Shown here: piece after piece, positions 46,600 to 58,740 of the stretch | How positions within the stretch are numbered: position 1 is the first letter of the stretch | Layout: each line of letters starts with the position of its first letter | Assembly: GCF_036669915.1 (NCBI RefSeq) | Contig: NC_089314.1 | Span: forward strand, 8,818,458 to 8,882,457 | Direction: 5' to 3' | DNA length: 64,000 nt | DNA from: Pocillopora verrucosa | Lineage: Eukaryota > Cnidaria > Anthozoa > Scleractinia > Pocilloporidae | The notes under the pieces: model-generated | The model's input: the letters and a program-made list of their open reading frames with translations, nothing else | Told to the model about the DNA's origin: nothing | The model's database searches: none | Position numbers and translations under genes: made by a program

Positions 46600-47860
46600 T
46601 AACCGACCTTAAATCGCTTGATAACAGAAAAAGTAAGTGAGTGTTGTTATGTTCCAAATGGGAAAGGCACTCGTAACTGATTCGTATTTCATGATTACTT
46701 ACTTCTTCAGTATTGATCTTCACATGAATATTTTATATCAGTTCCTAAGACTTTTTAATAATAAACGATGCTTTTTTTTCGGGTGAATAAAATTTGGACG
46801 GAATTCTCTTGATTTCTTTTTCTTTTCTTGCTATCACCACTCTTACAAAATTATTTTCCAATTTTCCTGCTCTAATTCACTTGATTTCACCCGTTTGAAG
46901 TCATTGTTGTAGTCATATAATTGCGCAGAGTTAGTCACGACAATTCTTTTCATGTAGAAAGTGCTGAGTCAAAGACAAAAGCATTTCCTGAACATATGTT
47001 ATTCAATGTAACAACTTTCCTCTTTTGGTGCTGATTTAAACTTTTTCGGAGTCTTAAAGGAAACGTGATCTCTCCCTTAAGGTACCTTCAAATTTGGAAC
47101 AAACCTCGAGCTCTATTTAAAGTCTGGATGAAAACAAACATATATACACATAAATAACCTTTTGGCGTCAAATAAATGCATACTGATAACGCAAACTATA
47201 CGGCACAGGTGTGAAGAGATGTTGGTTATATTTAGATCCATAGTGCATTGTCGATGAAATATACTGTTTTCAGGCATATGTCATGCTTATCCAACACATA
47301 AAAGTCCTGTGTTTGTTGCTTACTAACTCCTCTTTCGCTGACTGAGCCGCCCATTGTATTTGCTAACGGTCACCACTGTCCAATTTTGTTTTCTATATTA
47401 AGTCAGTATAACCTAAAGTGAAAAACTAAAACATGCCGTGACCAAGAGTACTCTATCCTGAGTTGCTTTAGCAGTTTAATTTGTCAACATCGTTTAGATT
47501 TTCCAAACTTCGTGTTTTAGTGTATTCTGAATTATTTAATGGAATGAACATTAGGAAACATAACCTGCCTGGAATGGTTGAAACAAAGACAACGCGGACT
47601 CTTGACATGACGGTAGCTAAGTAAGTTGTGACTGGGCAGAAACCAAATTTGGAGTAACTAAGGCCCGGTACGTGTTTTATTTTTTGCTCTTTCCCTTTCG
47701 TAACTAAAACAGAATAATTAATTGTGGAGAAGCAAATATTCCAAGTTCCATTTTGTTCTGTGTAAAGCGGAGGTGTTTTTGGTAATTTTATATGAGGCAT
47801 TTATGAGCATCTTGGTCCAGACGATTGGCGTCATTAGGAGGATTAAAATGAACGTAGAGT
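46600..47860. other. Intergenic DNA between gene F and the peptide-precursor cluster
   Basis: No exon recognised. From about 47530 the sequence is the upstream part of a duplicated unit that recurs from about 49840 (shared ggaaacat...acct start). Confidence 0.5.
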
Positions 47861-47875
47861 GAGATCAGAACACAA

Positions 47876-47882
47876 TATAAAG
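47876..47882 (+). promoter_or_regulatory. TATA box of peptide-precursor gene H
   Basis: AATATAAAGG about 55 bases before the ATG at 47932. In the duplicated pseudogene unit the equivalent is ATTAAAAAGG (about 50138), a weakened TATA. Confidence 0.5.
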
Positions 47883-47931
47883 GAGTCGATGACTGAGTTA
47901 TCAACTCACTAGGCCTGCAATCAGCAAAACA

Positions 47932-48570
47932 ATGAAGTCTCAAACTGTTATTTTTCTTGCCGTTCTTCTTTTTATCGCAGATTGTGTCAACGAAAGTGAG
48001 AGCTTTGGCATAAATCTTCCAACTGGGAACAATGGCCGGAGAAGCGGTTAGTTGATATATAACACTTTCTGTGTAAATCATTTATTAGTCTTCCTTCTCT
48101 ATAATTTTGGCCAGGGAAGGAAAAAAATGTCTGCAGAGTGTGTTTAACTTTACTTTAGCAAACTTTCAAGAATGCAGGGAACAAAATGCCCCGTACTGTA
48201 TCGATACTTCTTTACCTCACGCTACTTTCACTTCGAAATAGTTTTTATGCTAAAAAAATAAAAACAAATGAACAAATACAGCAATTTGTCTTTTTAAGCT
48301 CAGTCAAGGAGAAACTGCACTGATAAAGAGTGCTTTGACATTATGAAGACGTATTTCTCCAAATTTTAGATTTGAGCGTGAATTACAAAGCAAAACTATA
48401 CTGAATTGAAACACTCTTCTCATAGTTGATATTTCTAAACATAACTTTCAACCATTTATTTTTAAGTATATTTACGGCTCCGACGAGTGACATCTTCAGT
48501 TTGTCAAATGGCGAGAGATCTTGGATGCGGAAAGCTGGACGAAAACGTACAAGAAGACCTGAGCATGTAG
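47932..48570 (+). CDS. Gene H: putative amidated-peptide precursor
   Basis: Exon 1 (47932-48046) encodes a signal peptide (MKSQTVIFLAVLLFIADCV) and then ESESFGINLPTGNNGRR: a short peptide with a Gly followed by Arg-Arg, the usual amidation/cleavage signal. It is followed by AGC G|GTTAGT. The donor position is conserved in the duplicated copy as the better GTGAGT. The best second exon is 48500-48570 after GACATCTTCAG, phase 1, giving VCQMARDLGCGKLDENVQED and LSM, stop, with AATAAA about 80 bases downstream (near 48651). Total 61 residues. If unspliced, the frame would stop two codons after GRR. An alternative acceptor at 48711 opens 78 codons. Exon 1 is well supported by its copy and by the three related genes; exon 2 is tentative. 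Confidence 0.5.
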
Positions 48571-50192
48571 CAAAATATTTACGACGAGAATGACAAAGCT
48601 TTGTAATAACCATTGATAAAGACTAATAGATCGAAAAACTTCTCATATAGAATAAAGTTAAGTGTTAAACTGAAGTCCCATTCTTTTTTATTATTATTAT
48701 TTTTGCAGCGGCTTGGAAAAAAGATAGTGCTCAATTTTCACTAGGCGCATATCCTTCCTCAAATTCTCAAAATATCCTAGCATTGCTTTGTTTGATGGCA
48801 CAGGAACTCTTTGGAATTCTCAAGGTGTTAAGTGTCGAGAGTATCTGCGCGCAAGTTCTATCAATGCATAGCAAGGAAATTATTCAAAAAGAATCCCACA
48901 CAATAAAAAGAATCCTACGTAATACAATTTAGCCAAGGTCTAGAGACTGGATGTTTTGTCAACTCAATTTTGTGTTCTCTGTTCTCTTACATTGTCATGT
49001 AGGGTCTCGCCTGCTCCACCCTCTGTCTTTTGCATGAAGGTTTTCGGATTCTCAACGCTATATCAAGTTTTGCGGAATTAATTTTCATTATTTTGGTTTT
49101 TGCTTTGTTTTTTTCTGTTTTGCTTTAAAGAATATGGTGCTGAGGGCTTTTGATTCCGCTCTGAAGTTTGATATCGTAAAATGACGTGGCTAATTAGACG
49201 GAACGGCCATCAACAACGGGAAACGAGAAATATATCTTGATTAAAACGATTGTGGTAAACCATGGTGTAAGGCAGTAATCAATACATAGTGAAAAAGGAT
49301 AGCAAAAGACAATGTTGTACCATAGCGGGTATCACAATCAGAAAATTTACATGTCCGGTGGAGCTCAGTCAATTTTAATTTTGAACATAAGAAATCATCA
49401 GACTGCGATGATACTACTCGATTCTCAAGGTTAAACTCTCAACTTAAGCTAGATTTTTATCGTGGCTAGTCTTTTTGCGTCCGGAGGAGAGGGGCATACG
49501 ATGTATATAAGTGATGCATGTCCACTCCAAAAAGGACTTTGTTTCCTGCGTGCTTGCTTCTCTTTATCTCCTCACCCGGGTAGTGAATTTACGAGTTTAA
49601 CATAAATGACTGATTAAGATAAGGGCATAACCTTGTCACAAATTAAAAAAGAAATAAATCACGTTGTCCATTTTTTTCTAATAACGTCCGTATAAACCAG
49701 GATGAAAGGCAAAATAATCCCTTACCAATAGCTCACCTTTTAAAAATTATATTAGTAACTCCATTTGTTACCATCGCGTACATTTGCCACTTCGTATAGT
49801 GGTGAATTACTTAATGCAGTGGAATAATGAGCAGACAGATAGGAAACATTACCTTGGCCGAGTGGTTAGTAAAAAGACAATGTAGACTCTTCGCATAACA
49901 GCTAGTAGATTCGTTAGAGGTTACTGGGCAAACTAACCTCGGAGCACTTTTTCTTAATTAGGATAGTACAATTAAGTGTGTCAAATCACATATTCCGTTT
50001 CCCGGCTTGTTTTAGGAAAAGCGGAGGTGTTGTTGTTTTTCTATTGTAATTCTATATGAGGCTTTTATACACATTTTGGTACAGAAGATTGGCATCATTA
50101 AGGGCACCAAAGTGAACAAACGGTATGATTAAAACACATTAAAAAGGGGCCGATAACTGGGTTTTAACTCACTAAGGTTGCAATCAAGTCTC

Positions 50193-50287
50193 AAACTGTT
50201 ATTTTTCTTGCAGACTATGTAAGTGCAAGTAAGAGCATGACCGTGAATCTTCCAAATGGAAATAAAAAGGATGGTCGGAGAAGCGGT
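50193..50287 (+). pseudogene. Gene H copy without start codon
   Basis: Matches gene H exon 1 but a 12-base deletion removes the ATG and an 18-base deletion removes six residues of the signal peptide. The mature part remains open: KSMTVNLPNGNKKDGRR followed by AGC G|GTGAGT. No in-frame Met precedes it, the TATA is weakened and the region of exon 2 is deleted. A pseudogene unless an unseen upstream exon supplies a start. Confidence 0.7.
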
Positions 50288-50289
50288 GA

Positions 50290-51990
50290 GTTGATATAGT
50301 CACGACTTTCAGTCTAAACGGTATTTCTTTATCCATTTTCTTTTAATTCGCAGAGTGAGTATAATTTTTCTGGAGCAAATGTTCACAGATGCAGTGGGCA
50401 GAATTTTTCGCACTATATCTTTGATACTTTCACTGTGACTTTGCTTCCATGCCAAAATCAATCTGTATTTAAACTTAAGAAGAAACTGCGGGCGTAATGG
50501 TATTTTATACGATAATTTTCGTCCACAGTGAAATCCATGACGAGCGAACTCAAAACAGCTAGCAACTTTTTGATGCTAGACAGTAAGCAACGCGACTTTC
50601 CAGCTTGGAATGGAAGATGCTACTTTGCGGGGCATTTACATTTTACATTTACAGTCTCGATAATTTGGGCAATAAAGGATGCTACTTCTCTTTGTAAGTG
50701 AATCACGGGATGACACAATAGGTCAAATGGAGTTTTAGGTAATCAACAGAAATGAAACACAACAGACAATATGTAAACAACAAAAAATTTGGAGTTCGTT
50801 AACAAAAACGGCTCGCGAGCACACCCGAGTGCACGAACATTCCCCCATCAATTGCTTTCAAAGGCTTCTGCTTAATTTCAGAGTCATAAAAATATGTGAA
50901 GAGCTGTTAGACTCGAAGCTATTTAATTTCTTAGATCGGACTTTGGTAAATTTCGATCGTGATCTGGCACGCGCTGATGGGAATGTTCGAGAATGCACAA
51001 CTAACGAACACGCTTCGCATGCACCTCGTTCAAAGGTCTCTGTATATAGCTCGCAAAATGCCATTTCTATTTTATGAAAATCAAAATTGAAAACAGTTGG
51101 CGAAAAAAACTTGAATGTGTAATGGAATTCATGCTTCACACGCGCCGGTAAAAGATGGCCGTGCGTAAATTACAACGCTAATAACATGAAGTAAAATGGG
51201 AACTTTGGCCTTTGATCATCAAATATGCTCGTTCAAGGTCACTTTTTAAAGCTCTGAAAATGCTCTGTTTTAATAAATACAAATCAATCTTGAAAACATC
51301 GAGCGAAAAGAAATGAAGGCATAAAATGTTTTCAATCATTCTTTGGAGTTCATTGACACGTCAAAACAAAAAGGATACACTTATAGACGTAGACGCTCGA
51401 GGTCGCTTAATTGCGCTATTGTTTCATTCCGTAGAGTCTTCCTCTAAAATGATCCCACCTTTTCCAGAACGCATTAATCCGAACTTAGTCCTTACGCTTT
51501 CAGTGGGTCTACGTGGCACCCGAAGTCAATACCCAAAGAAATAAATTGAGCCTTCTATGCACAAAATCCGGCGGTAACACCCATTTCTGAATGACATACG
51601 ACGATGTAAAGTTGTAATGAACTCCAAATTTTAAATTTGTGCGTGAACTAACGAAGCAAAACCTACTTATTTATACGCTCTTCGTGTTAAATCTCTGTTG
51701 ATATTTATTGAAGAATAGTTATTTTCATTTTTGGACCAGCGAGACAGCTCATCGTCCACTAGGCAAATACTATAACTTCAAATTCCGAAAATGACTTAAC
51801 TTTGCTTTGTTTGATGGCACCGACAAACCTCTTTGAAATCTTATTAGTGTCCATATACTTTGACCAAAATCACGAGACCGAATGTTTTATAAAGTTAGTT
51901 CTGTTTTGCCATTACAATACTTTCCGTGGGCGAGTAGCTTCCTCCTACTCACCCTGTAAGGTACTCGCTTTCTCTTCTCTGCCTCCTTTC
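50290..51990. other. Rest of duplication unit 2, no working gene
   Basis: An insertion of about 1 kb (about 50540-51600) relative to unit 1 contains short open frames on both strands (50829-51139, 51326-51544) without recognisable features. Confidence 0.45.
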
Positions 51991-52014
51991 TTTTGTGATC
52001 AAGTTTTTTTTTGC

Positions 52015-52275
52015 TTTGTTTTTTCCTCTTCTTCTTTTTCTTTTTCTTCTTCTTCCTCATGTACTTCTTCTTTTGCTTCTTCCTCTTGTTCTCTTTCTTC
52101 TTCTTCTTCTTCTTCTTCCTCCTCTTCTCGTTCTTCTTCTTCTTCTTCGTTTTCTTTTTCTTCTTCTTCCTCTTCTACTTCTTCTTTTGCTTCTTCCCCT
52201 TGTTCTCTTTCTTCTTCTCCTTCTTTTTCTTCTTCTTTTTCCTCTTCTTCTTCTTCTTCTTCTTTTTCTTTTAGT
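52015..52275. repeat. TTC/CTT microsatellite-like tract 1
   Basis: Pyrimidine-rich (TTC)n with TCC variants. Homopolymeric Ser/Leu/Phe and Arg frames covering it are artefacts. Confidence 0.95.
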
Positions 52276-52284
52276 CATGTACAG

Positions 52285-53390
52285 TGTAGCTTTTATGAGT
52301 GCAAAACATTTATTGTCATTCTGGAAGGTCAGACCTAATAACTCAAGAGTGGCATGTTGTGGTATATTACGAACAACAGGATAGAATGTGGAGTTCCCTT
52401 TCTTCTTTATGAAAAGTTCTTTACACTTGTTAGGGTTACAGCTCATGGAGTTACAGTTCGCCCGAGTCAAAAATATCTCTACTAAACCACGTGACGTGTC
52501 ACTGCCCCCTTTCCACACTGGTGCGACAATGGTTGAGTCATCTGCTTACTTAGAAAGCGCGGGATCCCCGGAGTGGAACCTAGCTCAATATCAAGGTCAT
52601 TCAAGAACGCGTTAAATAACTAGGGGCCACTCATACTTCCCTGCGTTGTCCCCTTATTTACTCTTCTCTACTCTTGGAGGCAGTTGTTGTGGACTATACG
52701 TTGTTGTCTGTTATAAAGAAAACTGTGATACCAGTTGATGCTATAGGCATTCAGGGGTAGCAACTTTAGTTTATTAAATCGCAGCTCGTGCCTGACTGAG
52801 TCGAATGTTTTGCTGAAGTCCATTGCGAATACGCTTACTGCCTCACAGTCTAGGTTATCGAAGTGTTTGTTGACAAAGTGCTGGATCGCTAACAGTTCAC
52901 TAGTGCAATTTCCACTTTCACGATAAGCAAATTGAGTGGTGCTAAGGTTTTCTTCCAGAGCCTCCTTCACAAAGGTGTTATAAACAGCTTTTTCAAAAAC
53001 CCTGGCTATAACCGGAGTGATATTTATACCACGGTAGTCAGATTTTTTTTGGGTATGTCAACCTTGGGTATCGGATTGATATTTGATCTTTTCCATGACA
53101 TAGGTCAGGTGTGTGTGTGTAGAGGCAAATTCCAAATATGACTGAGAATTGGTGTTAAAATCTCAGCATGTTCCTTCCAAACCCAAAAAGGATGCACGTG
53201 ATGTTGCTAAGACTTTTCCAAACAAGCCTCTCAGGAATCTCAAGTACTTCGCTCCCGATAACCACATCTACTGGTGCAATGTAATTTAGGTCCGTACAAA
53301 GTTTATGAAAATAATCATTCAGCTGGATGGCAAAGATGTTATCTAATACAACAGGGCTGGAGTGGGTGAGGCGTTGTGTGATGTCGTCTT
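52285..53390 (-). mobile_element. LINE reverse-transcriptase relic 2
   Basis: Reading on the minus strand from about 53390: TTQFAYRESGNCTSELLAIQ, FAMDFSKTFDSVRHEL (RT catalytic Asp box), KLKLLPLNAYSINWYHSFL, then after a stop NKGTTQGS(M)SGP, LFNAFLNDLDIE, then ADDSTIVAPVWKGG (the YADD box with Tyr replaced by a stop), then SMSCNPNKCKELFIKKKGN and LELLGLTFQN. The order is that of a non-LTR reverse transcriptase; several stops show it is dead. It is bounded on both sides by TTC arrays. Confidence 0.8.
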
Positions 53391-53860
53391 CTTCTTCCTC
53401 TTCTTCCCTTTTTTTTTTCTTCTTATTCTTCTTTTCTTCCTCTTCTCTTTCTCCTTAAACTTCTTCTTCTTCTTCCTCTTCTTCTTCTTCCTCTTCTTCT
53501 TCTTCCTCTTCTTCTTCTTCCTCTTCTTCTTCTTCCTCTTCTTCTTCTTCCTCTACTTCTTTTTCCTCCTCTTCTCCTTCTTCTTCTTCTCCTTCTTCTC
53601 CTTCTTCATCTTCTTCCTCTTCTTCTTTTTCCTCCTCTTCTCCTTCTTCTTCTTCTCCTTCTTCTCCTTCTTCATCTTCTTCCTCTACTTCTTTTTCCTC
53701 CTCTTCTCCTTCTTCTTCTTCTCTTTCTTCTCCTTCTTCATCTTCTTCCTCTTCTTCTTTTTCCTCCTCTTCTCCTTCTTCTTCTTATTTTTGTTCTTCT
53801 TGTTCTTCTTGTTCTTGTTCTTGTTCTCCTTCTTCATCTTCTTCTCCTTCTTCTCAGTTC
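53385..53860. repeat. TTC/CTT tract 2 with higher-order repeats
   Basis: About 475 bases of cttcttcttcctcttctt-type repeats. Longer units containing ccttcttcatcttcttcctc recur about every 90 bases (near 53600, 53665, 53735). Open frames are artefacts. Confidence 0.95.
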
Positions 53861-54124
53861 TTCTTCCGACAGAACCGATAGAACCATAGGATTCCATTTA
53901 TAGATTGGCTATTAGGATTAGTTGTTGCAAACAGAGAAAACTGCGGTGCACGTGTAATGAACTTCCTTCGTTACTAAACGGGAGAGCGTATAACGTTATG
54001 AAAGAAAATCATATGCAGGCGTGTAACAATCAGAAACTAGGAAAGTGCGATGGACCTCAGTAAATTGCGATCGACAACATCAGACACCATCAGACTGCGA
54101 TAACTTTACTCCATGTTCATGGTC

Positions 54125-57100
54125 TGCCCTACAGCCTCAGTTGAACACAGCTTAACACTATCAAAAAACAAAAAAAGGAAAGAAAGAAACGAAAATAAAA
54201 ATAAGTAAAGAATATAGACCCCTTCCTTACCTCTTACCTATTTTTTTATTTTTTTCCTTTTGTTTTTTTGAAGTTCAACGTTAACGACTGGAAAATCGAG
54301 AACTCCATGGATTCGAATGGATACAACCACTGTAAATCATTAGATTCCGATAGCTACATTTTCAGAGACTCCTTTTTTATCTAAGAAGGTTCTCAAGCAC
54401 GGTCAGTAATTAACTTCCGGCAAAACTGGAACCCTCTTTTCTTCCAGAAAATACCGTGGAACTCTTTTCTATCCCAGGTCCCATTTTTACCACAAGATTT
54501 CCGGTTTTGTACGATTGGTATCTGCTCGTGCACATTGAGAAAACTCCTTCGTAACGGGTCAATTAGTCGCGGTTGCACCCTGGACTAATCGAACAATCCA
54601 ACCCGCCCTTCCCCCCCCCCCCCCCTTTTCTCACAAAAACAGAACAAACAAAAAAAACAAAAAACAAAAACAAAAAAAAAAACAAAATCACAAACAAAAT
54701 CACACCTTTTTAGGACTATCGGCATAAATAGTGCCTCCCAGGACTACGCCTCTCTACACGAGAAGATCCGACTTTGTGCGTACGCCTGAAAAATCTGATC
54801 CCTGCCATCAACAAAGCCGATTACATTCTAACCGGTTGTTCCGCTGGATACTATATTAGGTTAGTAATATTTTATTTACAGGATACTGTTTCCTCTACAA
54901 TTCCAGTATGTGTACTCAAGAAGTAGGGAGAAACACTCGACTACGTGTCGTGTTTCTCAATTTGTGCTTTAGCTGCCTGCTGCAACAGAAAAGAACACAC
55001 TCAAAGCTTTTTATTTGGTGATGAACAAATCTACAAAAACGTTTTTTAGCTAATTTTGAACAAACGTTAATAGTATGTGTGTCTATGTAATGAAAATGTT
55101 TACTTGTTTCTTTGTTTTTGCTTAAGGTAATGCTGTAGTAAAAAGTTCCTCTTGCACACAATCTACCGTAAGGTCCTAAAGAAATTAGTTTTTACTTACG
55201 GGGCGCAGCCGAGTATAGAACACGTCCAACAACTGTTGATTTGTTAAGTCGAGGGTTTAATGGACCTGCGGATGAAATTTGGCCATTAGGTTCTCTTACC
55301 AGCTATTTTTCACGGTCTCGAAGGAGAATCCGTTTTGATGAAAACAATGACGGCTGGCAATTTAACTTGCTGTTTCGAAATTGATAGCCAACATCAATTG
55401 GAAAGATATACTCATTTCCTACATCATCGCCAAAAGTTTCGGAGATTAAAACTGTATAGTTTCATGACTTAAAGAAATTCATACGAGTTCAGTAGAAATA
55501 CAAGTACGTTCAATATGGAAGTCTTGAACGAAAAGTTTTCCTAGAACATATTCGTGTGCTAAAAATTGCTCACAAATCTTCCATACAAACCTTTTACACT
55601 GTGTTTTTGTTTTGATCTATTTTAAACTATCTCTGTTTAAGAGCTTTTTACCTGCAACATGGTTTAAAGGATGTCACCTTAAAACCACCTTTACTTCAAT
55701 AAGCCAACCACCCTTATGAATGGCCCAACTGTGAAAAACGTCTTTTAATGGCATGGACGGGGAAGCTAACAAGTGTTACGTTCCTGTTTTAAATTTTGAC
55801 CTCAAACACCATCCCAAGGTACGATGGCCCATTCTAAACACGCAAGACTTTATCCCGGTGTTCTTTATCGCCGAAAGACAACACTGCTTCAAAGTAAAAA
55901 GTTCTCATTTATTCCTTATGGTAAATAAACCCATTTAAACGGAAACAGAAGCATGAATAATAAGATTACCTCGTTTAATTAGGTAATAATGATTACCAGG
56001 TATCTCTTACTATGATGATAATATGCATGAAATTATTTCGCGCGTCTGATTGGCCGTAACAGGGGTGCAATGTTGTAACACGGATGTAAATTACAAATAG
56101 CGCGTGCGCTGGCAAAATTTCGCCCGTCTTGACTTTATGTGATGCGTTTTTCATGTAAATTGTTAACAAATAACAACATAATTTCTTGTGCAATTTGTTG
56201 TAAATAAGCACTTTAAAATTTTTTGACGACAGAAAATTGCCTTTTGAAAAGTTTACTTGTGTTCATTAAAACCAAATTGCACTCGAAATCATGTTGTTAC
56301 CTGAACGAAAATAGTAACTAAGAATACGTGATAGCTATTGTAAGTTTACCTATCACCTAGTTCGTTCTCTCGTTCTCTTAACACGAATTCACTGTAGTAC
56401 ACATTTTCCATGTTCTTTTATCGTGGCAATTCGCCTTTAGTGAGCTTTCAGAAGGATATGTTTTATTTATCATCTAGAAGTGATTATCAATATGTTGACA
56501 CCTAGAACGTGTCAATAATTTTATATGTTTAAATCTATAGGGGGACTTATTTCTTTACAAAGTTTTTTGTCTATGAAATTCATGATCAGAAATGAGTTCC
56601 TTATGTTTCATTTTGGCGAGATCAGTTATCTTTCTGGGTGGTTTCTCTTCAACGAACCTAGGTGAGTTTGATTCACTAACTAGGTCTTACTCGGAAAAGG
56701 AACGGTTCGGAACAAGTTGGCCCAGTAATTGTCATCTTTATAAGGCTAAAGGAGCCGTTCCAGTCAAACTTAGAGAGTCGTAGTTTTTAAATCAAAGGCA
56801 AAAGATAGGAGAGCGGGTAAGCAATTTTTTCCTTTGCAAATTATATTCCCTATAAATCCCTATACCATTCATTTCAGATCTTATAATAAGATTTGTATAC
56901 TCCATCGTCAAAATATGCCAAAATGATATTTGTTTGAAAAAAGGGGGTTTGTTATGGGTCCGTGGTTCAATATGGCAATGTGACGAACAGAGAAGATTGA
57001 GCCATTAGCGTGGAAAAGGCAAATAGATAGTTTTCTTCTTCCATTTAAAGGTGGTTGGATTTTTGTTAAGGGTTCCAATTTCAAAGCAATATACAGATTC

Positions 57101-57140
57101 CGCCAATTCTGACCCTTTTCATAGAGTACTTTGGCATTAT
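54125..57140. other. Intergenic DNA, no gene recognised
   Basis: Contains a C14 run (54610-54625), an A-rich caaaaacaaaa stretch (54640-54700), and otherwise AT-rich DNA. Open frames at 54393-54578, 54916-55161, 55753-55938 and 56592-56783 show no domain or supported splice structure. Confidence 0.45.
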
Positions 57141-57149
57141 CAACTGAAC

Positions 57150-57310
57150 TGATAACGTAAATTGGCCGCCGTAAAGAGTTGCAAAGCTGACGTTTCGATT
57201 GTTAGCCCTTTGTTAGAGCGAATGTCGAAGCGAATATTCGCTCAGAAGGAGGGCAAACGTTCGAAACGTCAGCTTTGCTACTCTCTGCGGTGGCCTATTT
57301 ACTTTATCAG
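57150..57310. repeat. Foldback MITE-like element, copy 2
   Basis: Arms gtaaattggccgccgtaaag...gacgtttcgattgttagccc and ggcaaacgttcgaaacgtc...ctctgcggtggcctattta are inverted repeats. Same family as 1095-1325, in opposite orientation. Confidence 0.75.
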
Positions 57311-57830
57311 CCCACTTCTTAGTACCAAATTATCCTGTTGTACTCTCCACCAACGCAGCATCGCAGTTTCTATAGAAACTTATCCCTTTTATTCATTTGA
57401 CCCTTTTCATATCTTTGAATAGCCTCCAGGAGGGTAAGCAAAACAAATTTATAGGCTCCGCTACTCTCTGCAGTGGCCTATTTACTTTATCAGCCCACTT
57501 CTTAGCATCAAATTATCCTATTGTACTCTTCACCAACGCAGCACCACAGTTTCTATAGAAAATTATCCCCTTTATTCATTTGACCCTTTTCATATCTTTG
57601 AATAGCCTCCAGGAGGGTAAGCAAAACAAATTTATAGGCTCCGCTACTCTCTGCGGTGGCCTATTTACTTTATCAGCCCACTTTTTAGTATCAAATTATC
57701 CTATTGTACTCTTCACCAACGCAGCACCACAGTTTCTGTAGAAACTTATCCCTTTATTCATTTGACCCTTTTCATATCTTTAAATAGCCTCCAGGAGGGT
57801 AAACAAAACAAATCTATAGGCTCGAGAAGC
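57277..57830. repeat. 183-bp tandem repeat, three copies
   Basis: Units starting gctactctctgc(g/a)gtggcc at about 57278, 57460 and 57643 contain part of the foldback element's right arm plus its tail, ending in cctccagga gggtaa(g/a)c. Few differences between copies indicate recent amplification. Confidence 0.9.
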
Positions 57831-58107
57831 AAAAATTACTGTCATTACATTTGTAAAAAATACATGCGTAAATAGCCTCCCTTTCCTTTTCTTGTAGAGC
57901 TATGCAATTATAATTGTCCAATAGGAAATCATTTTGATAGTGGCGCAAAAACAAGGAGTTTTGAATACGTTTCCTGCTGGCTTATTTGTCAGGACATTTT
58001 GGGAATTGTTTCAGTTTTCATCCGGGGGGTTGCTCTTATAATTTTGACATAAAACGACGAGAACACAGTTTGACTTATTACTCGGTTTCTATCTTACAGC
58101 TTAAGAA

Positions 58108-58440
58108 ATGATCAAGAAGTACGCTTTTCTGGCCTTTGTCGTGGTTATTCTCTTAAATTTCGCCGTTGATAGCAAATGCTTTCTTGGCCCCTACCGTAGC
58201 GGAAAGAGGGGATCAATTGCGAAAGGAAAGGTTTGTGAGTGCTCTTTTTTCTTTATTTCAGATTTGCGTCTGAAAGATTTAGGTGACGGTAGGCATTCAA
58301 TTTATTCTTTTTTTCTTTCGCTTCAGCACGAAACCATAACTTCAGTGAGGGATACAATTGACGCAACAGAAGATAGAGGAATAAATAGAGAAACTCATGT
58401 TCCGTTGAGATTTTTTCAAGTTCAAAAGGGTGGCGAGTAA
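58108..58440 (+). CDS. Gene K: putative amidated-peptide precursor
   Basis: Exons 58108-58230 and 58327-58440, 96-bp intron (GGAAAG|GTTTGT ... TTTCGCTTCAG|CAC, phase 0), give 78 residues. Exon 1 (41 codons) encodes MIKKYAFLAFVVVILLNFAV, a signal peptide, then DSKCFLGPYRSGKR with Gly-Lys-Arg, then GSIAKGK. Exon 2 (37 residues, no Cys) is ETITSVRDTIDATEDRGINR and so on, with further basic residues. Because the intron is a multiple of three and open, the unspliced frame would encode 110 residues; the matching exon sizes of gene I (120 + 114 nt) favour splicing. Predicted: secreted prohormone giving a peptide ending ...GPYRS-amide, with a lone Cys that could dimerise. The ATG follows TTACAGCTTAAGAA, similar to the leader of gene I. 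Confidence 0.6.
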   Translation: MIKKYAFLAFVVVILLNFAVDSKCFLGPYRSGKRGSIAKGKVCECSFFFISDLRLKDLGDGRHSIYSFFLSLQHETITSVRDTIDATEDRGINRETHVPLRFFQVQKGGE

Positions 58441-58740
58441 TATTTGTTGTCTATCGAAAAATCTTGGATGCTGGAAAATGGAGCAAACTCAACGATAAGG
58501 AAGGAAAAACTAGTTAAATCTTGAGACCCATCATATGCATAACAACATGATATCATGTCGATTACGGTTAACAGGATATAGTGTGATTCTTTTAATGGCG
58601 ACTTTGAGGATCTAATAAAACTTACAAATTTCGATCAGTTTCAGTATTTCATTACTATCCCTCCAAAGGTTTAACCAATTATCGTTGTTTCCTCCGCCTG
58701 TCGAATCTTAAGTAAAATTTCATTTTAATTCAAATGTTAA

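Larger units (their letters stand above)
49840..54120 (+). repeat. Tandem duplication unit 2 (copy of about 47530-49440)
   Basis: The flanks and body of the gene H unit recur here: ggaaacat...acct (49847), the exon-1 relic at 50193, a ttctccaaattttagatttg-like stretch (48356 versus about 51627), cattgctttgtttgatggca (48781 versus about 51798), and a catcagactgcgat stretch (49396 versus about 54107). Unit 2 is enlarged by insertions, including about 1 kb after exon 1, the TTC arrays and a LINE relic, and lacks the region of gene H exon 2. Confidence 0.75.

Noticed and set aside
48711..48931. Alternative exon 2 for gene H (78 open codons)
   Set aside because: The acceptor is good, but the region lies after the AATAAA near 48651, and the corresponding part of the duplicated unit does not keep the frame.
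51802..52384. Poly-Ser, poly-Leu, poly-Phe and poly-Arg frames
   Set aside because: Products of the TTC array in each reading frame. Only the minus-strand part from about 52290 onwards is meaningful, as a LINE relic.
53362..53897. 175-residue Phe-rich frame and Lys-rich minus-strand frame
   Set aside because: Simple-repeat artefacts of the second TTC array.
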